This document shows positions 8,461-17,477 of a stretch of DNA of 64,000 nt, piece after piece. Source of the DNA: JACVRW01 sp963751835 (lineage in GTDB: Bacteria > Actinomycetota > Thermoleophilia > Solirubrobacterales > Thermoleophilaceae); assembly GCA_963751835.1 (NCBI GenBank), contig CAVVWD010000011.1, forward strand, positions 481,828 to 545,827, in the 5' to 3' direction. The notes under the pieces were generated by a model that was given only the letters and a program-made list of their open reading frames with translations, made no database searches and was not told the DNA's origin. How positions within the stretch are numbered: position 1 is the first letter of the stretch; each line of letters opens with the position of its first letter. A program made the position numbers and the translations under genes.

Positions 8461-8934
8461 ATGGCCAGCAACGATCCCACCGATACCGGCGGCCTGTTCA
8501 TCGGCCGGCGGCCGGGCACGGCGCCCGTGCGCTACCGAGACCCCGGGCCCTCTTCCGAGGGCCGGCGCCGCATGGACGAGTGGCTGGCCCACGGCCTCCT
8601 GGCGGTGGAGATCCTGCTCTGCGTCTCGCTGCTCGGTCCGCAGCCGGCCGCCTGGCTGTGGATCGGCTCGCAGGTGGACTACCTGACCGGCTACGTGACA
8701 GCCGGCATCGCGACGATCATGCTCGGCTGCCTGGCGTCGCTCTTGCTCACGATGGCGGCCGCCAAACGTGTCGACCACGCCTGGAAGCTCGTCCGCCGCG
8801 CAGCCGGGCACCGGCAGGAGCGCGGCGCGCTCGAGCGCATCTTCGCGTCGTGCGTCGGCGTCGCCCTGGTCGCCTTCGCGATCTGGTTCCTGATCATCCA
8901 GGGACCGGGGCCGAGCATCGCTCCCCCCGAGTGA
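8461..8934 (+). CDS. Small membrane protein of unknown function
   Basis: A 157-residue protein that I do not recognise. Residues 1-38 are polar. About three hydrophobic helices follow: LLAVEILLCVSLLG, ITAGIATIMLGCLASLLLTM-like residues near 75-100, and ASCVGVALVAFAIWFLII near the end. A basic stretch (KRVDHAWKLVRRAAGHRQER) lies between the last two. No ribosome site precedes the ATG, which abuts the upstream terminator; the internal Met at 8572 is an alternative start. The stop overlaps the GTG of the aminotransferase gene by four bases (GTGA), suggesting translational coupling. Confidence 0.65.
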   Translation: MASNDPTDTGGLFIGRRPGTAPVRYRDPGPSSEGRRRMDEWLAHGLLAVEILLCVSLLGPQPAAWLWIGSQVDYLTGYVTAGIATIMLGCLASLLLTMAAAKRVDHAWKLVRRAAGHRQERGALERIFASCVGVALVAFAIWFLIIQGPGPSIAPPE

Positions 8935-10178
8935 GCACGGTGGGCTTTCGCGACTACTACAGGCAGTTCGAGGACATCGACGAGGAAGCGCTCAACCGTC
9001 AGCGGCGCGCCCGCCGCGCGCGCGAGCGCAAGCTCGCCCTCGAGCGCGTCGAGGAGCTCGACCTCTCCGGGACGGAGTGGCCGGACCTGCCCCACTCGGA
9101 GATCGTGAACGCGGCGATCGCGCGGGCGCGCGGAGGGGTCAACGGCTACCCGGATCGGCACGCGACCCGCGCCCGACGCCTGCTCGCCGACCGTCACGGG
9201 ATCCCGCCGGAGAAGATCGTGCTGGGCAACGGTGCCGCCGAGCTCCTGCAGGCGGCGGCGATGGCGCTCCTCTCCCAGGGCGACGAGCTGCTGATGCCCT
9301 GGCCCTCCTACCCGCTCTATCCGCTGATGGCCGCGCACGCCTACGCGCGCCCGCACCCGTGCGAGCGCGCCACGCTGCTCGAGGAGGTGAGCGAGCGCAC
9401 GCGCGTGGTCGTCGTATGCAACCCAAACGATCCGACGGGCGACTACACGCCGGCCGAGGAGCTGGGGCGCCTGTTGTCCGCGCTGCCGGAGCATGTCCAC
9501 GTGCTCCTCGACGAGGCGCTCGTCCACTTCCAGGACGTCGAGGAGATGGACGCCTGCCTGCGGCTGGTCGAGGCGTTCCCGCGCCTGCTCGTCGTGCGTA
9601 CCTTCTCGAAGGCCTACGGGCTCTCGGGGCTCAGGGCGGGGTACGCGGTGTCGAGCGATGCCTCGCTGCTGGCGGCGGTGGCGCCGGTCCTCGGCGTCAA
9701 CGCGCTCACGCAGGCGGCCGTCGAGCACGCGCTGCGGACCGGCGACGCTGAGATCGACCGCCGCCGCCGCGCGGTGTCGCGCGAGCGTGCCCGGCTGCTC
9801 GAGGCGCTGAGCCCGCTGCCGGTGGACGTGTCCCCCTCGCAGGCCAACTTCATCTGGCTGGCCGCCCGCGGGATGACCGGGAACCAGCTCGCCGGCAGTC
9901 TCCGCCGGCAGGGGGTGATAGTGGCGCCCGGCGGCCCGCTGGGGGCCGACGACCACATCCGCGCGACGGTGCGCGACGCGCCGGCCACGGATCGCCTGCT
10001 GCGCGCGCTGGAGTTGGCGATCGAGCGGCTGAACTGTCTCGGCACCGGGTTGGTCTCCGCCGGCCGGGCCGGGGCTGGGGAAGGGGGTCTTCGCCACCAT
10101 GCTGACTTTGTCCGCTCCTGGCGGTCAAAGTCAGGAAAGCTCGAGGCGAGACCGACCCCAAACCAACCCCCAGAGTGA
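8931..10178 (+). CDS. HisC-like class I/II aminotransferase
   Basis: PLP-dependent aminotransferase of the histidinol-phosphate aminotransferase group. Visible motifs are the GNGAAELLQ substrate/cofactor loop, the NPNDPTG motif, the LLDEALVHF aspartate region and the Schiff-base lysine in TFSKAYGLSGLRAGY (about residue 226). The start is the GTG overlapping the previous stop (GTGA). An unusual Arg-rich N-terminal helix (RQRRARRARERKLALERVEE) precedes the catalytic core. The last ~45 codons look non-coding: they are low-complexity and coincide with a long inverted repeat. A one-base indel near 10030 would end the protein at a TGA at 10032-10034. Whether it acts in histidine synthesis or on another amino acid is open; no his genes are nearby. 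Confidence 0.82.
   Translation: MSTVGFRDYYRQFEDIDEEALNRQRRARRARERKLALERVEELDLSGTEWPDLPHSEIVNAAIARARGGVNGYPDRHATRARRLLADRHGIPPEKIVLGNGAAELLQAAAMALLSQGDELLMPWPSYPLYPLMAAHAYARPHPCERATLLEEVSERTRVVVVCNPNDPTGDYTPAEELGRLLSALPEHVHVLLDEALVHFQDVEEMDACLRLVEAFPRLLVVRTFSKAYGLSGLRAGYAVSSDASLLAAVAPVLGVNALTQAAVEHALRTGDAEIDRRRRAVSRERARLLEALSPLPVDVSPSQANFIWLAARGMTGNQLAGSLRRQGVIVAPGGPLGADDHIRATVRDAPATDRLLRALELAIERLNCLGTGLVSAGRAGAGEGGLRHHADFVRSWRSKSGKLEARPTPNQPPE
10047..10158. repeat. Long imperfect palindrome at the 3' end of the aminotransferase gene
   Basis: The outer arms at 10047-10061 and 10145-10158 pair over 14 bp with one bulge and one T/C difference. An inner hairpin at 10102-10134 has arms CTGACTTTG/CAAAGTCAG plus CCGC/GCGG around a 5-base loop, separated by a T.T mismatch. 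It lies between two convergent genes and inside the predicted C-terminal tail, so it is probably a terminator-like intergenic structure misread as coding. Confidence 0.55.
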
Positions 10179-10190
10179 AGGCAGAGGCGG

Positions 10191-10460
10191 TTAGTCCAGC
10201 CCCTCGTCCCACTCGCGGACGTACCAGTTCTCGACCACCCCGTTCAGCACGAACGGATCGCCCTTCGCGAACTCCTCCGCCGCCGCTCGGCTCGTGAACA
10301 CCGACATCGCGCCCTCCTCCTGAGGATTCGCGAACGGGCCGGTCATGAGAAGGTCGCCCCGCGACTGGAACTCGCGAGCGTGGACTCCGTGGGCCTCCTG
10401 GTGCGCCGGAGCCTTCGAGAACAGGTCGTCGGCCGACTCGTAGAAGAGCACGTACTTCAA
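10191..10460 (-). CDS. YCII-related (YciI-like) protein
   Basis: An 89-residue dimeric alpha/beta-barrel type protein. It opens MKYVLFYESADDL and ends with the family-typical GDPFVLNGVVENWYVREWDE, including the GDPF turn. YciI-family proteins resemble muconolactone isomerase-like folds and often lie beside other enzymes as small auxiliary or detoxification proteins; the exact reaction is unknown. It is 12 bases downstream of the patatin-like gene on the same strand, so the two are probably co-transcribed. Confidence 0.85.
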   Translation of the reverse strand: MKYVLFYESADDLFSKAPAHQEAHGVHAREFQSRGDLLMTGPFANPQEEGAMSVFTSRAAAEEFAKGDPFVLNGVVENWYVREWDEGLD

Positions 10461-10472
10461 GATCCGCCTCCC

Positions 10473-11738
10473 TCAGGCCTGGTCGGTTTGGCGCAGCAGC
10501 GCGCCGGTCGTCTGCTCGAGTATGCGGCGCCAGCCCGCGGCCTTCTCGCGCTCCTTCGCGAACTTGCGCACCACCTTGCGCACGCGCGTGGCCGAGATCT
10601 CGATCCCGTGCTTCGCGCACACTGCCTTGATCTCGTCGTAGTCCGACGCCAGCTTGAGCGTCACGGACTCGAAGCCGTGCCGGGCGATCTCCACCCTACG
10701 GGTGTAGTTGAGGATGTTGGTCTCGAACATGAGCTCGTCGTTTGGATCGGGCTCGATCAGGATGATGTCGACGCCGGGGTAGCGCTCCTTCCAGCGTGCC
10801 AACGCCTCGTGCAGTTGCTGGTGGGCGATCAGCTTGAAGGCCTGGTAGCCGATCTGTGGGAAACCCATGTCGCGCACGCGCCGCACGCGGCTGCCCCACA
10901 TCGTCGGGATCACCTTCTGGAAGTCGTTGACGTACGGCACAAGCGGGTTGACCACGATCACGAACTTGGCGCCCGCCTCGACCGCGACGTCCACGTTCGT
11001 CGCCGAGCGCAGGCCGCCGTCGACGAGGTGACGGCCCTTGATCTCGACCGGCTTGTAGACCATCGGGAGCGCGGTCGAGGCCGCGACTGCGCGCGAGATC
11101 GGCACGTCGTCCCACTCCGCCCCGCCGAGCACGATGCGCTCGCAGGTGTCGAGATCGGTGGCCGTGAGGAAGAGCTCGTTCTCCAGCAGCCGGAAGTCGT
11201 CGGCCCGGTCGGGATCGCCGAGCACGGTCTCCAGGTACTGCTCGATCCCGCGGGAGTCGTAGAGGCCTGACGGCAGTGCCTCGGCCAGCCCCACGGCGAG
11301 ATCGATGAGCGATGCGCTGCGGATCTGGCCGAGGAAGGTCCGGGCCAGGCCGAGCATCCGCAGCGGCATCAGCGCGGCGCTCTGAGCGAACTCGAGCGCG
11401 TTCGGGCGCATCAGCGTGCCGCGGTCCACGTCCCTGAACGGCGTGGGGACCTGCTGGTTGACGACCCGCATCATCTCCTCAGGCGTCACCCCGTTGGCGG
11501 TGAGAGCGGCGAGAAAGGAACCGGCACTCGTGCCGACGTAGACGTCGAACTGGTTGACCGTGCGGTTTACGGCCAGCAGATCGAGGGCGCGCAGCGCGCC
11601 GATCTCGTAGACGCCGCCCGTGAAGCCCCCGCCTCCGAGGACCAGGGCCGTCCGCGAGCGCGGCCGCCGCCGCCGCGGCTTCGCCTGCGTGGCCTTGCCC
11701 TTCTGGGCCGGCTTCTGGAGCTTTACGACCTCTCCCAT
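10473..11738 (-). CDS. Patatin-like phospholipase/lipid acyl hydrolase
   Basis: A 421-residue patatin-fold protein expected to hydrolyse acyl esters through a Ser-Asp dyad. The oxyanion-hole glycine run GGGGFTGG is at residues 35-42, the nucleophile elbow GTSAG has Ser71, and the catalytic Asp is Asp240 in VDGG. The N-terminus carries a basic KGKATQAKPRRRRPRSR patch that could help bind membranes or nucleic acid. A C-terminal ~150-residue extension ends in a basic helix. The start at 11738 is preferred because the gene then faces the divergent carboxypeptidase across an 82-base promoter gap. Confidence 0.87.
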   Translation of the reverse strand: MGEVVKLQKPAQKGKATQAKPRRRRPRSRTALVLGGGGFTGGVYEIGALRALDLLAVNRTVNQFDVYVGTSAGSFLAALTANGVTPEEMMRVVNQQVPTPFRDVDRGTLMRPNALEFAQSAALMPLRMLGLARTFLGQIRSASLIDLAVGLAEALPSGLYDSRGIEQYLETVLGDPDRADDFRLLENELFLTATDLDTCERIVLGGAEWDDVPISRAVAASTALPMVYKPVEIKGRHLVDGGLRSATNVDVAVEAGAKFVIVVNPLVPYVNDFQKVIPTMWGSRVRRVRDMGFPQIGYQAFKLIAHQQLHEALARWKERYPGVDIILIEPDPNDELMFETNILNYTRRVEIARHGFESVTLKLASDYDEIKAVCAKHGIEISATRVRKVVRKFAKEREKAAGWRRILEQTTGALLRQTDQA

Positions 11739-11820
11739 GCGCCCTGAGTATGGCCGATGCGGCGGGCGCACCCTCCGGGAGGCCGCACCGGAAAGGCCGC
11801 TAGCGTGTTCCACCTCCTCG

Positions 11821-13060
11821 ATGCGACGAATCGCCGCCCTCGCAATCGCAGTGCTCATCGGGGCGCCCGCAACGACCGCGGCGGCCGACGAGGTGCTCGT
11901 CAAGCAGCTGTCGCGCCAGATGCGCGCCTCCGGCGCCTATTCGGGCGCCTACGTGGTCAATCTCAGCCAGGGCGAGACCGTCTTCCGCTGGCGCCAGAAC
12001 CGGTCGCGCGTCCTCGCCTCGAACACCAAGCTCTTCACCACCGCGGCCGCCCTGGCCCGCTTCGGGAGCGAGGGCACGCTCGGCACGGAGGTGCTCGGGG
12101 CCGGCGCACTGGACGCAGACGGGGTCTGGCAGGGCGACCTGTACCTGCGCGGCGGCGGCGATCCGACCTTCGGCAGCACCAGATTCACGACCAGGAGCTA
12201 TGGCGAGGGGGCCACGGTCGAGCAGCTGGCGGCGCTCCTCAAAGAGGCGGGTGTCGCGCGCGTGACCGGCCGGATCTACGGGGACGAGTCGCGCTTCGAC
12301 GCGCTGCGCGGAGGCCCCGAGTCCCGCTACGCAACCTCGATCTGGGTAGGCCCGCTGAGCGCCCTGTCCTTCAACCGCGGGCTCGGCAGCGAGAGCGGCG
12401 GGTCCTTCCAGCTCAATCCTCCCGCGTTCGCGGCCGCCCGCCTGGATGCCGCGCTCGAGGCGCGCGGCGTGCCGGTGCGGCTGAAGCCGCGCGCGGGCGT
12501 CACCCCAGTCGGGACCGAGGTCCTCGCCAGCGTCGACTCGCCGACGATGTTCCGCCTCATCCAGCTGACAAACAAGCCCTCTGACAACTTCTTCGCCGAG
12601 ATGCTTCTCAAGGACCTCGCGCTGCAGGCGGGCGGCGTGGGGACCACGGCGGCCGGGGCGCGTGTGGCGGCGGGCTATGCGAAACGCCTCGGCTCCGGCG
12701 CGCGGCTCGTGGACGGCTCGGGCCTCTCGCGGGGCAACCGCGCCTCGCCCCGCCAGGTCGTGAAGCTGCTCGCCGAGGTGTTCGAGCTCGACCAGATCGA
12801 GTTCGGCGAGCAGTTCATCGACTCGCTGGCGATCGCCGGCCAGGACGGCACGCTCAAGGACCGCATGCGCCGCGGGGCCGGCGCGCGCGCGCTGCCGCGG
12901 CAAGACCGGGACGCTCTCGAACGTGAGCGCCGTGTCCGGCTACTGCGAGGCGCTCTCGGGCGACACCTACGTGTACTCGATCCTCATGAACTACGTGTAT
13001 CCGCCCGGAGCCCGCCGCCTGCAGGACGCGATGCTGCAGGCGCTGGCGGCGCGCGGCTAG
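11821..13060 (+). CDS. dacB: D-alanyl-D-alanine carboxypeptidase/endopeptidase, PBP4 (peptidase S13) type, with a frameshift
   Basis: Trims peptidoglycan stem peptides outside the membrane. A signal peptide (MRRIAALAIAVLIGAPATTA) leads to the penicillin-binding motifs: SxxK as SNTK with nucleophile Ser67, SxN as SDN near residue 255, and KTG in the last quarter. The KTG and C-terminus (GKTGTLSNVSAVSGYC onward) lie in another frame. One extra base in the GC-rich run at about 12878-12900 breaks the reading, so the coordinates span both parts to the TAG at 13058-13060. The family's extra domain, between SxxK and SxN, is present. A TAGCGT -10-like box is 14 bases before the ATG. The stop shares a CTAG palindrome with the stop of the convergent ligA. 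Confidence 0.85.
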
Positions 13061-15120
13061 CGCCGCCGGGGCGGAGCAGCCGCCGCCGCGGCGGCGCCCT
13101 CCGGCAGCAGCTCGAGCAGGCCGTCCTCGTCGAGGATCTCGGTGCCCAGCTCCTGGGCCTTCGTCAGCTTGCTGCCGGCATCCTCGCCCGCCACCAGGTA
13201 GTCGGTGTTCTTGGACACCGACCCGGTGACCTTGCCGCCCGCCGCCTCGATTCGTGTCGTGGCCTCGGGCCGGGTCAGGTTCGGGAGGGTGCCGGTCAGC
13301 ACCACCCTCTTGCCCACGAGCGGGCCCTCCGCCGATGGCGCGTCGCCCTCCTCCTCCATCTGCAGGCCCGCCCCGCGCAGCTGCTCGATCAGCTCGCGCA
13401 CGCGCGGCTCGGCGAGCGTCTCGTGCACGGTCCGGGCGAGGATCGGCCCCATCCCCTCGACCTGGGCGATCTCCTCGTCGCTCGCCGCGAGCAGCGCGTC
13501 CATCGAGCGGAAGTGGCGAGCCAGGTTGCGCGCGTTGACGAAGCCGATGCCAGGCAGCCCGAGCGCGTAGAGGACGAGGTGGAACGGCTGCTCCTTGGAG
13601 GCCTCGATCGCCCGTACCAGATTGCCCGCCGACGTCTCCCCGAAGCGCTCGAGCTCCACCAGCCGCTCCACCGTGAGGTCGTAGATGTCCGCGAAGCTCG
13701 TGATCAGCCCCTCGTCGAGGAAGCGGCGCGCGTTCTCCTCGCCGAGCCCCTCGATATCCATCGCGCCGACGAAGTGCTTGACCGCCTGGAAGACCTGGCC
13801 CGGACAGGAGGCGCGGTTCGGGCAGATCGTCCAGACGCCCTCCTCCGACTTAACGGTCGGGGTCCCGCAGGCGGGGCACTTCGCGGGCGGCTGCGGCGGG
13901 GCGGCGCGCTTCTTCGAGCGCTGCGCCTTCGAGGTCGGCGAGACGACCTGGGGGATCACGTCGCCCGCGCGCATGATGATCACCTCGTCGCCCTCGCGCA
14001 CGTCCTTGCGGTGCAGGTCCTCCTCGTTGTGGAGCGTCGCCTGCCTGACCGTCACCCCCGACACCTGCACCGGCTTCAGCATCGCGAACGGGATCATGTG
14101 CCCGGTGCGGCCCACGTTCCAGGCGACCTTCTCGAGCACGGTGGTGGCGGTGGTCGGGGGGAACTTCCACGCGATCGCGCCGCGCGGCTCGCGGCCGACC
14201 ACGCCGAGCTGACGCTGCAGATCGAGGTCGTCGACCTTGACGACGACGCCGTCGATCTCGAAGTCGAGCGAGTGCCGGCGCTCCTCCCAGGCCTTGCAGG
14301 CGGCCACCACCTCCTCGACCGTGTCCTTGACCTCCACGTCCCGGTTGACCCGGAAGCCGTGGTCGCGCAGCCACTCGAGCGAATCGTGATGCGACTCGAA
14401 CTCGAGCCCGTCCGTGGCGCCCACCCCGTAGGTCCACATCGACAGCGGGCGCGCGGCGGCGAGCTGCGGATCGAGCTGGCGGATCGAGCCGGCGGCGGTG
14501 TTGCGCGGGTTGGCGTAGGTCGGCTCCCCGGCGGCGGCGCGCTCCTCGTTCAGCTTCGCGAATGCGGCGAGCGGCAGGTAGATCTCCCCGCGCACCTCGA
14601 TCAGCGGCGGGGCCCCGTCGATGCGCAGCGGGATCGCCCCGATCGTGCGCAGGTTCTGGGTCACCTCCTCGCCCACCTCACCGTTCCCGCGCGTGGCGCC
14701 GCGCACGAGGACGCCGTCCTCGTAGACGAGCGAGATCGCGAGCCCGTCGATCTTGGGCTCGGTCACGAAGCGGACGTCGCCCATCTCGACGCCCTGGCGG
14801 GCGAGATAGCGCTCCGAGCGCACGACCCAGGCCGCCAGCTCCTCCTCGTTGCGGGCGTTGGCCAGCGAGTACATCGGCTGGAGGTGGCGCACCTCCGGGA
14901 ACCTGTCGAGCGGCTGGCCACCCACGCGCTGTGTCGGCGAGTCCGGCGTCAGCAGCTCCGGGTGCTGCGATTCGAGGTCGCGCAGCTCGTTCAGCAGGGC
15001 GTCGTACTCGACGTCCGAGATCTCGGGATCGTCGAGGACGTAGTAGCGGTGGCCGTGGTACTCGAGCTGCTTCCTCAGCTCGGCGGCCCGCTCGCGCGCC
15101 TCCTTCGGTACCCCGCTCAA
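13057..15120 (-). CDS. ligA: NAD-dependent DNA ligase LigA
   Basis: Seals nicks during replication and repair using NAD+. The protein has 687 residues, normal for the family. In order: Ia domain with the NMN-contacting HGHRYYVLDDPEISDVEYD segment, adenylation domain with catalytic Lys123 in TEPKIDG, OB fold, Cys4 zinc finger (CPACG then CPNRASCPG), helix-hairpin-helix repeats, and a C-terminal BRCT domain (GKRVVLTGTLPNLTR onward) with an Ala-rich tail. A TTG start at 15120 is chosen because it overlaps the surE stop in a TTGA tetranucleotide and puts KEARERAAELRKQLE at the correct N-terminus. Last gene of the SnoaL-like to ligA run. Confidence 0.95.
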   Translation of the reverse strand: MSGVPKEARERAAELRKQLEYHGHRYYVLDDPEISDVEYDALLNELRDLESQHPELLTPDSPTQRVGGQPLDRFPEVRHLQPMYSLANARNEEELAAWVVRSERYLARQGVEMGDVRFVTEPKIDGLAISLVYEDGVLVRGATRGNGEVGEEVTQNLRTIGAIPLRIDGAPPLIEVRGEIYLPLAAFAKLNEERAAAGEPTYANPRNTAAGSIRQLDPQLAAARPLSMWTYGVGATDGLEFESHHDSLEWLRDHGFRVNRDVEVKDTVEEVVAACKAWEERRHSLDFEIDGVVVKVDDLDLQRQLGVVGREPRGAIAWKFPPTTATTVLEKVAWNVGRTGHMIPFAMLKPVQVSGVTVRQATLHNEEDLHRKDVREGDEVIIMRAGDVIPQVVSPTSKAQRSKKRAAPPQPPAKCPACGTPTVKSEEGVWTICPNRASCPGQVFQAVKHFVGAMDIEGLGEENARRFLDEGLITSFADIYDLTVERLVELERFGETSAGNLVRAIEASKEQPFHLVLYALGLPGIGFVNARNLARHFRSMDALLAASDEEIAQVEGMGPILARTVHETLAEPRVRELIEQLRGAGLQMEEEGDAPSAEGPLVGKRVVLTGTLPNLTRPEATTRIEAAGGKVTGSVSKNTDYLVAGEDAGSKLTKAQELGTEILDEDGLLELLPEGAAAAAAAPPRRR

Positions 15121-15938
15121 ACCTCGCGGGCGGCCGGTCGCAGGAGCCGGTCGAGCTCGAAGCCCGACAGGCGGTCGATGCCGGCCTGGTCGGTGAGGTC
15201 GAAGTGCAGCGGCGTGACGGCGATGTAGCCGCCCGCGATCGCCGCGAAGTCCGTGCCGTCCTCGTGCTGGTAGCCGGGCTCGACGCCGTACATGGTGTAG
15301 CGGCGGCGGCCCTCGCCGTCCTCCTCGGCAAGCTCCATGCGGTCGTTGTAGACGCGCTTGCCGAGCCGGCCGACCTTGACGCCGCGCGCCTCGGCGGCAG
15401 GGGCGTTCACGTTGAGCAGCGTGCCCGCCGGGATCGGCACGTCCGCGAGACCCTCGACCAGGCGCGCGATGAAAGCGGCCGCCTGCTCGAAGTGCGCGCG
15501 GCTCCAGGAGCTGCCGGCGCGGAAGTCCATCTCGCCGTGGTCCGCCTGCTGGGAGACTGCGATCGCCGGGATGCCGAGCATGATGCCCTCGAGCGCGGCC
15601 GCCACCGTGCCGGAGTAGGTGATGTCGTCGCCGAGGTTGTTGCCGTGGTTGATGCCCGACACGATCAGCTCGGGAACGAACTCGATCAGCCCGAGGGCGG
15701 CGAAGCGGACGCAGTCGACCGGCGTGCCGTCGGTGGCGAAGCCGGTGGTGCCGTCGCCGAACTCCACCTCCTCGACCCAGAGCGGCTGACGGATCGTGAT
15801 GCTGCGGGCGGTGGCGCTGCGGTTCGCGTCCGGCGCGATCACGGCGAGCTCGAGGCCGGGGACCTCGAGCAAAGCCTGCCGCATGGCGTTCAGGCCGGTG
15901 GCGGTGATGCCGTCGTCGTTGGTCAGAAGGACCTTCAT
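15117..15938 (-). CDS. surE: 5'-nucleotidase SurE
   Basis: Metal-dependent survival-protein-type nucleotidase that hydrolyses 5'- or 3'-nucleoside monophosphates. The 273-residue protein begins MKVLLTNDDG with metal ligands Asp8 and Asp9. It continues with the SGINHGNNLGDDITYSGTVA block containing the remaining active-site Asn and Ser. The ATG at 15938 is chosen because the family always starts with this strand. The gene lies 26 bases after truA and its stop overlaps the ligA start. Confidence 0.94.
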   Translation of the reverse strand: MKVLLTNDDGITATGLNAMRQALLEVPGLELAVIAPDANRSATARSITIRQPLWVEEVEFGDGTTGFATDGTPVDCVRFAALGLIEFVPELIVSGINHGNNLGDDITYSGTVAAALEGIMLGIPAIAVSQQADHGEMDFRAGSSWSRAHFEQAAAFIARLVEGLADVPIPAGTLLNVNAPAAEARGVKVGRLGKRVYNDRMELAEEDGEGRRRYTMYGVEPGYQHEDGTDFAAIAGGYIAVTPLHFDLTDQAGIDRLSGFELDRLLRPAAREV

Positions 15939-15964
15939 GGAACGCTTTCCCAGGGTACTCAGGG

Positions 15965-16672
15965 TCAGTAACGGACCGACTCCAGGTAAAGGCCGTGGGC
16001 CGGTGCTGTCGCCCCCGCCTCGCTGCGCGGCCGTCCCTCCAGTAGTCGCTGAAAGGCGTCCGGGCTGACACCGCCGAGCATGGTTCCCACCAGCACCCGC
16101 ACCATGTGGCGCATGAAGGTGTCCGCCTCGATCCAGAAGGCGAGCACCTCGCCCGGCTCCTCGATCCATCCGGCGCGGAAGACGTCGCGGAAAAAGCGCA
16201 CGTGCTCGCTGTCGGTCGGCGTGAAGGCGGTGAAATCGTGGGAGCCGGGGAGCGCTGCGGCGCACCCGTCGAGCGCCGCACGATCGAGCGGCCGCGACCA
16301 CCAGAGCGCCCAGCGGCGCTCGAAGGCGCTCGGCGCCGGACGGGCGAGCACGCGGTAGCGGTAGGTGCGGCTGCGGGCATCGCGGCGGGCGTGAAAGCTC
16401 TCCGCCGCCTCCTCACTCCGAAGCACCGCCACGTCGTCGGGGAGCAGGGCGTTGAGGCTCCGGAGCGGCGCCGGCTCGCCCGCGTGGCTCGCGACCTGGC
16501 CGCGCGCGTGGACGCCGCGGTCGGTGCGCCCGGCCACGATCACTTCGACCTCGCGCCGGAGCGCGGTCGACAGCGCCTCCTCCAACACGCCCTGGACGGT
16601 GCGGAGCCCCGGCTGGCGCGCCCAGCCGGCGAACTCGGAGCCGTCGTACTCGAGCAGGAGCCGGGCGGTCAC
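15965..16672 (-). CDS. truA: tRNA pseudouridine(38-40) synthase TruA
   Basis: Converts uridines 38-40 of the anticodon arm to pseudouridine. The protein has 235 residues. The catalytic Asp51 lies in AGRTDRGVHARGQV, and other family blocks are SFHARRDARSRTYRYR and the near-C-terminal FWIEADTFMRHMVRVLVGTM. The GTG start at 16672 overlaps the stop of the methyltransferase gene (GTGA) and places LLLEYDGSEFAGWARQPG at the expected N-terminus. In many bacteria truA follows rplQ; here it is 11 kb away from rplQ in a different operon. Confidence 0.94.
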   Translation of the reverse strand: MTARLLLEYDGSEFAGWARQPGLRTVQGVLEEALSTALRREVEVIVAGRTDRGVHARGQVASHAGEPAPLRSLNALLPDDVAVLRSEEAAESFHARRDARSRTYRYRVLARPAPSAFERRWALWWSRPLDRAALDGCAAALPGSHDFTAFTPTDSEHVRFFRDVFRAGWIEEPGEVLAFWIEADTFMRHMVRVLVGTMLGGVSPDAFQRLLEGRPRSEAGATAPAHGLYLESVRY

Positions 16673-17466
16673 CCGCGCTTGCGGGCGATGATCAGCACGT
16701 ATTCGTTCTCGATCGATACAGGCCCGTCGCCTCCCATGCTGCGAGCGAGCTCGACAACCTCCGCCACCATCGCCGCGTAGCGCTCGGGCGGCATGGCCTG
16801 CTTTGCCGCCACCCACGGCGGCGCCGCCTCGCCCTGCTCCGCGACGAACGCCTCGGGCGTGTCGGCCTCCCAGACGAGGGTGCGGGTCTCGAACTCGATC
16901 GTCGCCGCAAGCCCATCGAATCGGCTCCGGGCGGTCTCCTCGTCCGCCCACTCATCCGCCAACGGCTGGTCCACGGGCGGGGGCGCGTACGTGCGCGAGA
17001 TCTGCCCCAACCTCGGGACGAAGCTCTCCGGGCTCCAGGCCGTCATGCCGACCGTGCCGCCGGGCCGAACCACCCGGAACAGCTCGCGTGAAACGACCTC
17101 GGGCCGGGGGGCGATCATGGCGCCGAAGACCGAGCCGACGCAATCGAAGCGCCCGTCCTCGAACGGGAGCTCCTCGGCATCGGCCTCGACCCACTCGATC
17201 TCGTACCCCTCCTCCAGGGCGCGTGCCTTGCCGCGCTCGACCATGACCGGTGAGATGTCCGATGCAACCGCCCGAGCACCCTCGTGCGCGCAGGCGCGGG
17301 CGAAGTTGCCGTCGCCGGCCGCCACGTCGAGGACCTCCTGCCCCGCAGAGACCGCGCACGCATTGCAGAGCTCGACGGACGCGGGCCACAGCGACTTCGA
17401 GAGCGTGGAGTAGTCGCCGAGCCCCCAGATCGCCCGCTGGCGCTGCTTGATCTGCTCGATGTCCAC
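16669..17466 (-). CDS. SAM-dependent class I methyltransferase
   Basis: A 265-residue UbiE/Coq5-like methyltransferase. Motif I is VLDVAAGDGNFARACA (about residues 45-60), the acidic ribose-binding loop lies at ASDIS, and the post-I/II region reads ELPFEDGRFDCVGSVFGAM. A typical C-terminal RVVRPGGTVGMTAW strand follows. Its substrate cannot be named; Coq5-like members act on quinones, lipids or small metabolites. The GTG at 17466 is chosen because DIEQIKQRQRAIWGLGDYST is the usual N-terminus of this subfamily. Eleven bases separate it from the phosphoesterase gene, and its stop couples to truA. Confidence 0.85.
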   Translation of the reverse strand: MDIEQIKQRQRAIWGLGDYSTLSKSLWPASVELCNACAVSAGQEVLDVAAGDGNFARACAHEGARAVASDISPVMVERGKARALEEGYEIEWVEADAEELPFEDGRFDCVGSVFGAMIAPRPEVVSRELFRVVRPGGTVGMTAWSPESFVPRLGQISRTYAPPPVDQPLADEWADEETARSRFDGLAATIEFETRTLVWEADTPEAFVAEQGEAAPPWVAAKQAMPPERYAAMVAEVVELARSMGGDGPVSIENEYVLIIARKRG

Positions 17467-17477
17467 CCGCGGAAATC

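Noticed and set aside
11620..15228. A plus-strand open frame of about 1,200 codons covering dacB and continuing antisense to ligA
   Set aside because: Only the dacB part is coding; the rest is Arg/Ala/Leu-rich antisense to ligA, an effect of high GC content.
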